The notes below the pieces were generated by a model. The model had not been told where the DNA came from, searched no databases, and saw only the letters and a program-made list of their open reading frames with translations. From positions 6,349-16,777 of the forward strand of contig CAJUIJ010000045.1 in NCBI GenBank assembly GCA_910586175.1: a stretch of DNA of 10,429 nt, read 5' to 3'. The DNA is from an uncultured Muribaculaceae bacterium. Lineage in GTDB: Bacteria > Bacteroidota > Bacteroidia > Bacteroidales > Muribaculaceae. This document shows, one piece after another, positions 6,459 through 10,429 of this stretch. Position numbers and translations under genes: made by a program. Within the stretch, counting starts at the first letter, position 1. Each line of letters begins with the position of its first letter.

Positions 6459-6496
6459 TGAAGTTGATAATTAGAGCGTGTGGAGTGTGCCGCTAT

Positions 6497-7240
6497 TTAT
6501 AAATGATTGCGCTGACGCACCACATCATAAATGAGCACACCTGCGGCCACTGAGACATTTAGCGATCCGATATTGCCGAGCATCGGTATGGTTGCAATCT
6601 CGTCGCACAGCCGAAGCACCTCCTGCGATATGCCTACATCCTCACTTCCCATTACAATCGCTACGGGAACTGTCATGTCGAGTTCCGTATAATCTTGAGC
6701 ACCCTTTTCGGAAGCAGCCACTACCTTGACACCCGACTCCTTAAGAAACCTCACGGCGGAGATTATGTCACGCTCGCGGCAAACCGGCACATAGAAAAGA
6801 CCTCCTGCTGAAGTCTTCACAGCATCAGGAGTCACGGAGACACTGTTGCGCTCCGGAATTACAATGCCATCTACACCGGCACAATCGCATGTGCGGCCTA
6901 TTGCTCCGAAGTTGCGGGTGTCGGTAAGCCCGTCGAGGAGCACTATGAATGGAGTGCGCCCCTCCTCATAAAGTGAAGGGAGAAGATTTTCCAACTTATG
7001 GTAAGTCACCGGTGAGACCATAGCTATCACACCCTGGTGATTCTTCATGGTGATACGGTTGAGGCGCTCTTGCGGCACACGCTGCATCAGCACACCATAT
7101 TCCTTTACCTTAGCCAACAGTTCATGGGCGAGTTCGCCACTGAGATCCTTGCGAACAAGCACCTTGTCGATGCTCTTGCCCGACTCTATAGCCTCTATGA
7201 CTGCCCTTATTCCAAATATATAATCGCTTTTTGAAATCAT
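6497..7240 (-). CDS. rlmB: SpoU/TrmH-family 2'-O-methyltransferase, RlmB-like (23S rRNA)
   Basis: The 247-residue enzyme has the two-domain layout of RlmB, which methylates the 2'-O of G2251 (E. coli numbering) in the 23S rRNA peptidyl-transferase loop using S-adenosylmethionine. The N-terminal substrate-binding domain runs from about 5 to 78 (YIFGIRAVIEAI at 7-18, KNHQGVIAMVSP at 66-77). The SPOUT domain has motif 1 DGLTDTRNFGAIGRT (103-117, Asn110 and Arg116), motif 2 IVMGSEDVGIS (195-205, Glu200) and motif 3 IPMLGNIGSLNVSVAAGVLIYD (218-239), which forms the knotted cofactor site. Length and motifs look intact. A TrmH-type tRNA specificity cannot be excluded from motifs alone, but the N-terminal domain favours RlmB. 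It follows recN by 40 bases with no evident promoter, so it is probably the last gene of that cluster. Confidence 0.9.
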   Translation of the reverse strand: MISKSDYIFGIRAVIEAIESGKSIDKVLVRKDLSGELAHELLAKVKEYGVLMQRVPQERLNRITMKNHQGVIAMVSPVTYHKLENLLPSLYEEGRTPFIVLLDGLTDTRNFGAIGRTCDCAGVDGIVIPERNSVSVTPDAVKTSAGGLFYVPVCRERDIISAVRFLKESGVKVVAASEKGAQDYTELDMTVPVAIVMGSEDVGISQEVLRLCDEIATIPMLGNIGSLNVSVAAGVLIYDVVRQRNHL

Positions 7241-7280
7241 CGTGATTTAAGTATTAAGTCTGAGTTATGAAGTGATATAT

Positions 7281-8987
7281 TCAATTAGAGAGGAGGGCGC
7301 GGGAAGAGAGGAGCGCGCGGGCAGCCTCGAGGGCAGCTTCCGAAACTTCACTGCCCGATATCATGGCGGCGAGCTCGCGGATGCGTTGCTCCATGGTAAG
7401 CGGCAGCACATGAGTTTCAGTGCTTGTCTCACCATCGGTCTTATAAACCTTGAAATGATTGTCGCCCTTGGCGGCAACCTGCGGCAGATGCGTGATGACT
7501 ATAACCTGCATCTTTTCGGCCACATCGTGCATCATACTGCCCATTTTATCCGCAATCTCACCGCTCACGCCTGTATCTACTTCATCAAATATGATAGTAG
7601 GCAGATTTATATGCCCGGCGAGAATCGACTTCAGGCTCAGCATCATCCTGGCAATTTCACCGCCCGAAGCAATTTCACCGAGATTTTTCAGAGCGCCGTT
7701 CTTATTGAACGAGCAGAGAAACTGCACATCATCCTGACCGTTAGAAGAGAGCTTGCGCTGCGACAGGCGGGCCTCAAACTTGATATTCGGCAAACCGAGA
7801 GGGGCAGCCGTGACGCAGAGCATACGGGAGAAGTCTGCGGCAGCCTTGGCACGCGAGTCGCTTAGCGCATCAGCCCGATGCTTAAGTTCACCCGCAAGCC
7901 TGCGCGCCTCAAGTTCCATTTCCGGAAGCTCATCGTCACCGAGCGTCACAGCATTCACCTTGCGGCGAAGCTGCTCATGGAGCGACACAAGTTCCTCTGC
8001 ATCCTTTACCTTGAAGCGCTTCACGGCATCATAGTAAAGGTTCATCCTTGCAGAGAGACGTGAGAGAGTGGCGGGATCTGTGTCAATACGCGAATTATAA
8101 TCATCTACGGTAGAATAGATATCCTTTATTTCAATAAGAGCCTGACTAAGGCGAGCTGCGATAGAGAGTGGTTCCTCAGCATCCTCATCATCTGATATGC
8201 CGAAGTCAATTTTTGAAGCGAGCACTGAAGCGTCATAAAGTTGAGCTTGCACACCCGGAGAATTGTCACCGAGCAGAGAGGCGAGCATAGCGAGCTTTTC
8301 CTTAATCTCATCGGCATCAGAAAGAATCTCAAACTTACGCTCAATCTCAGCAAGCTCGCCACGCTTTGGGGCAAGCTTATCAAGCTGCTCGAGCTGGAAG
8401 CGCATGAAATCAATATTTTCGGCATTGCGGCGCAGATTTTCCTGACGCAACTTGATGCGTCGTCGCAAGTCCACATATTCGGAGAAAACCGACTTATAAT
8501 CCTTACGCAATTCCTCATTAGCTGCCATGCTGTCGATAATACGCAGACGTTCTGCCGGATCATTGATCTTTGCATTGGCATGTTGCGAATGGATATCGAT
8601 TAGCCTCGGCATAATCTGAGAGAGAGTCTGAAGCGTTACAGAGGTATCATTGACGAAAACCTTGGAACGACCGTTGGAAAGGAGCTCACGGCGGATCGTC
8701 ATCTCCGACAAACCATTGTCATTTTCAATCCAATCGATACCCTTCTCATCGAACAGCGGGCGCAACTCCGGGTCGACATCCTCAAATCCGGCCTCAACCA
8801 CCGAGCGCGAATTGCCATCTGAAATCATTTTGGTGTCTGCACGACCTCCCATCACAAGCGAGAGAGCACCAAGCATGATAGACTTTCCGGCACCTGTCTC
8901 GCCTGTGATGATAGTGAGACCGGGGCCGAACTCAAGATTGAGGTCTCGTATCAGCGCATAATTCTTTACAATAAGATTGCGTAACAT
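7281..8987 (-). CDS. recN: DNA repair protein RecN
   Basis: RecN is an SMC-like ATPase of double-strand-break repair that acts with RecA on cohering broken DNA. The 568-residue length fits the family. Walker A GETGAGKS is at residues 29-36 in the N-terminal half of the head. A long coiled-coil-rich middle (about 150-390) is interrupted by the hinge-like region. The C-terminal half of the head has the ABC signature EIASGGEIARMM (about 438-449), Walker B IIFDEVDTG with Asp468/Glu469, and the H-loop THLPQVAAKGDNHF with His500. The start is set at ATG 8987, which gives the family's standard MLRNLIVKNYALIRDL; the in-frame extension to 9107 overlaps DUF4835 and lacks homology. It begins one base after the DUF4835 stop (TGATATG), so translation is probably coupled. 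The last residues are a small tandem repeat (RALLSS/RALLSN). Confidence 0.96.
   Translation of the reverse strand: MLRNLIVKNYALIRDLNLEFGPGLTIITGETGAGKSIMLGALSLVMGGRADTKMISDGNSRSVVEAGFEDVDPELRPLFDEKGIDWIENDNGLSEMTIRRELLSNGRSKVFVNDTSVTLQTLSQIMPRLIDIHSQHANAKINDPAERLRIIDSMAANEELRKDYKSVFSEYVDLRRRIKLRQENLRRNAENIDFMRFQLEQLDKLAPKRGELAEIERKFEILSDADEIKEKLAMLASLLGDNSPGVQAQLYDASVLASKIDFGISDDEDAEEPLSIAARLSQALIEIKDIYSTVDDYNSRIDTDPATLSRLSARMNLYYDAVKRFKVKDAEELVSLHEQLRRKVNAVTLGDDELPEMELEARRLAGELKHRADALSDSRAKAAADFSRMLCVTAAPLGLPNIKFEARLSQRKLSSNGQDDVQFLCSFNKNGALKNLGEIASGGEIARMMLSLKSILAGHINLPTIIFDEVDTGVSGEIADKMGSMMHDVAEKMQVIVITHLPQVAAKGDNHFKVYKTDGETSTETHVLPLTMEQRIRELAAMISGSEVSEAALEAARALLSSRALLSN
7287..7322. repeat. 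recN: 18-bp tandem duplication at the 3' end of recN
   Basis: Bases 7287-7304 and 7305-7322 are adjacent direct copies matching at 16 of 18 positions. In the recN frame they encode RALLSN and RALLSS, the final residues before the stop. The unit length is a multiple of three, so the frame is kept and the protein gains six residues at a probably tolerant C-terminus. Confidence 0.75.
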
Positions 8988-8988
8988 A

Positions 8989-9909
8989 TCACTTATTCTC
9001 CTCCGGGTTTCTGATTTTCTCGAGACGCGAGGACTCGGTGGGATAAATCTGTCGCAACTGGTCGTAAACGCTCTTCCTCTCAGTTTCGGGAGCCTTGGAA
9101 TATACATTCACAAGTTCATCGAGTTTGGAGTCCCGAAATATGGAGAGTGCCACCGACATGGGGGCGTTTTCATAGACCTTAGTCACATTTTGAAGCGATT
9201 CGGTGATTACGGCACGCCCCTTGTCGGGGCTTGTAACCATCTCGTCAAGGCCCTTGCGATGATAATTATATAGCAGATCACGCATACCCGACATGTTTCC
9301 GTCGGTATAACTGCCAAGCACCGCCGCACGGTTTTTAGTATCCTCAAACGTGCGCCATCCTATCTCACCGCTACTTTGTTGTTGCTGCACTATGCTTTGT
9401 GCCCTTTCATAAAAGCGCTCCCCTCCTCGCGGTGAAAAAGAGTCAAAATCTATGGCCAAGAACAAATTGGCATAGAAATCAAGAATTGCCGTCAGGTTGT
9501 TTTCAGGCATCGTGGAGTTGTAATTGAGAGGATCGCCCTGACGATAGTCAAACTCCACACGAGTGTCCTTGAAATTAAACAATGTGGTGGTATAGGTGCT
9601 ATTGTAGACAGGACGGATCAGCTGCAATTGCAGGTCTCCTTTCACACGGTCGTCATTATACTCGCTTATCGTAAGATATACTGTACATTCAAGACGCTCA
9701 TTATTACCGAATGTGGCATCCGAGAACTTCGTCTCATTCATATAATTGGTGATTGACTCCTTAAGAGTCTCAAACACTTCCTTATTCGTACCCTCTATCT
9801 TTTGCGCATTTACCTCCACATTGGCACGAAACTCCTGCGCTGACATATGGCCGACATCAATGCCGACACACATACCTGCCAACATTATCCCACAAATCCA
9901 TTTATTCAT
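8989..9909 (-). CDS. porD: DUF4835 family secreted protein (family labelled PorD)
   Basis: The 306-residue protein starts with a type I signal peptide: MNK, a hydrophobic core to about residue 20, and probable cleavage in MSA/QEF near 24-25. The mature start QEFRANVEVNAQKIEGTNKEVFETL is the signature of DUF4835, a Bacteroidota family that follows coaBC and precedes recN in many genomes, exactly as here. The rest reads as a periplasmic or outer-membrane-associated protein rich in YRQGDPLNYNSTMPENNL-type loops, ending in a polar helical region. Databases name this family type IX secretion protein PorD. The window has no other type IX genes, so I cannot say whether that pathway operates here, and many gut Bacteroidales that carry the gene may lack it. 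It overlaps coaBC by four bases (ATGA), indicating translational coupling. Confidence 0.85.
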   Translation of the reverse strand: MNKWICGIMLAGMCVGIDVGHMSAQEFRANVEVNAQKIEGTNKEVFETLKESITNYMNETKFSDATFGNNERLECTVYLTISEYNDDRVKGDLQLQLIRPVYNSTYTTTLFNFKDTRVEFDYRQGDPLNYNSTMPENNLTAILDFYANLFLAIDFDSFSPRGGERFYERAQSIVQQQQSSGEIGWRTFEDTKNRAAVLGSYTDGNMSGMRDLLYNYHRKGLDEMVTSPDKGRAVITESLQNVTKVYENAPMSVALSIFRDSKLDELVNVYSKAPETERKSVYDQLRQIYPTESSRLEKIRNPEENK

Positions 9910-10429
9910 CTTTTTCTCCTTTCCAATATAGTGTCAATAATATCGGCTGCTACCTCTGCCTTCGACTTCAACGGGAATGATTTTGCACCTTCTGCACTAA
10001 ATAGCGTGACCTTGTTGGTATCGGTGCCAAATCCTGCACCTTTGTCATTCAAAGAGTTCATGACTATCAAATCGAGGTTCTTACGTTTCAGTTTGTCGAC
10101 AGCATTATCCGACTCATGATCAGTTTCGAGGGCGAAGCCCACGAAAGTCTGGTCTTTACGTTTAGACTCGCCACATTTGGCGGCGATGTCGGGATTCTTG
10201 ACAAGTTTGATGCAGAAGTCGCCTGTTTTCTCACGTTTTAGTTTAGAGTCAAGCTCAAGCTCAGGGCGATAGTCAGCCACTGCGGCGGCGAAAATACAGA
10301 TATCCATATCATTGAAACGCTGACAAGCGGCATCACACATCTCGCGTGCCGACTCAACATCCACCCTATTAATAGCCGAATTAGATATACCGAGAGACAC
10401 AGGGCCGGTAATGAGAGTCACATTAGCAC
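9906..10429 (-). CDS. coaBC: CoaBC C-terminal part: phosphopantothenoylcysteine synthetase domain (truncated by right edge)
   Basis: The visible 173 residues are the CoaB half of the bifunctional CoaBC protein, which joins 4'-phosphopantothenate to cysteine (CTP-dependent in most bacteria). The CoaC half then decarboxylates the product. The in-frame sequence enters the window as ANVTLITGPVSL, the conserved nucleotide-site strand-loop. It continues with AAAVADYRP, the Lys-rich SKLKREKTGDFCIKLVKNPDI, FVGFALET, LDLIVMNSL and GFGTDTNKVTLFS, ending in ILERRKR. All are standard CoaB motifs and the 3' end is intact. The N-terminal CoaC flavin domain and the start lie beyond the edge, so the GTG at 10421 is internal and not a start. 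The stop overlaps the DUF4835 start by four bases. Confidence 0.95.
   Translation of the reverse strand, partial: ANVTLITGPVSLGISNSAINRVDVESAREMCDAACQRFNDMDICIFAAAVADYRPELELDSKLKREKTGDFCIKLVKNPDIAAKCGESKRKDQTFVGFALETDHESDNAVDKLKRKNLDLIVMNSLNDKGAGFGTDTNKVTLFSAEGAKSFPLKSKAEVAADIIDTILERRKR

Noticed and set aside
6406..6496. Possible terminator after rlmB.
   Set aside because: Only a weak AGCG...CGCT pairing is visible, without a following T-run; the gap is better explained by the nusB promoter.
7272..7865. A 197-codon open frame antisense to recN.
   Set aside because: recN has full ATPase motifs on the other strand. The antisense frame shows no domain and is a by-product of codon bias.
8988..9107. 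N-terminal extension of RecN by 40 residues.
   Set aside because: The extra residues are an out-of-frame shadow of DUF4835, and MLRNLIVKNYALI from 8987 is the standard RecN start.

Overview
The window looks like a stretch of Bacteroidota chromosome, most likely order Bacteroidales (a Muribaculaceae-like gut lineage is my guess). The grounds are promoters of the TTTG-N19/20-TAnnTTTG type used by the Bacteroidota housekeeping sigma factor, the near absence of Shine-Dalgarno sequences, lineage-restricted families (DUF5606, the DUF4835/PorD family, an extended NusB that starts MINRVLIR) and a lipoprotein with acidic residues after the lipobox Cys. Nearly everything is on the minus strand; the S41 peptidase is the only plus-strand gene.

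Reading from the right edge in the direction of transcription: (i) a tightly packed cluster coaBC (partial) - DUF4835/porD - recN - rlmB, with a 4-nt ATGA overlap, a 1-nt gap and a 40-nt gap. (ii) A textbook promoter followed by nusB - yajC - ybbR-like - coaE - DUF5606, again with short gaps except for a 95-bp spacer between nusB and yajC that carries a 29-bp tandem duplication. Two steps of CoA synthesis (CoaBC and CoaE) therefore sit in neighbouring minus-strand clusters, along with RNA (NusB, RlmB), DNA-repair (RecN) and envelope (YajC, YbbR, DUF4835) functions. (iii) A convergent plus-strand S41-family peptidase, predicted to be a lipoprotein, which diverges from (iv) a minus-strand integral-membrane acyltransferase; their two promoters overlap. 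(v) At the left edge, an AT-rich accessory segment with the start of a Fic-family gene. Its N-terminal helix-turn-helix is intact, but the reading frame then jumps directly into the middle of the Fic core in another frame, so it appears to be a deletion derivative. Its promoter is overlaid by a perfect 28-bp palindrome, half of which recurs next to the start codon.

The core genes (about 2570-10429) look ordinary and intact. The most notable material is the left-edge Fic remnant with its operator-like palindrome, followed by the internally repeated long NusB, the overlapping divergent promoters, and small tandem duplications at the 3' ends of nusB and recN. I see no tRNA, rRNA, CRISPR array, insertion sequence or riboswitch. 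No convincing intrinsic terminator is visible. No wholly new system is evident.
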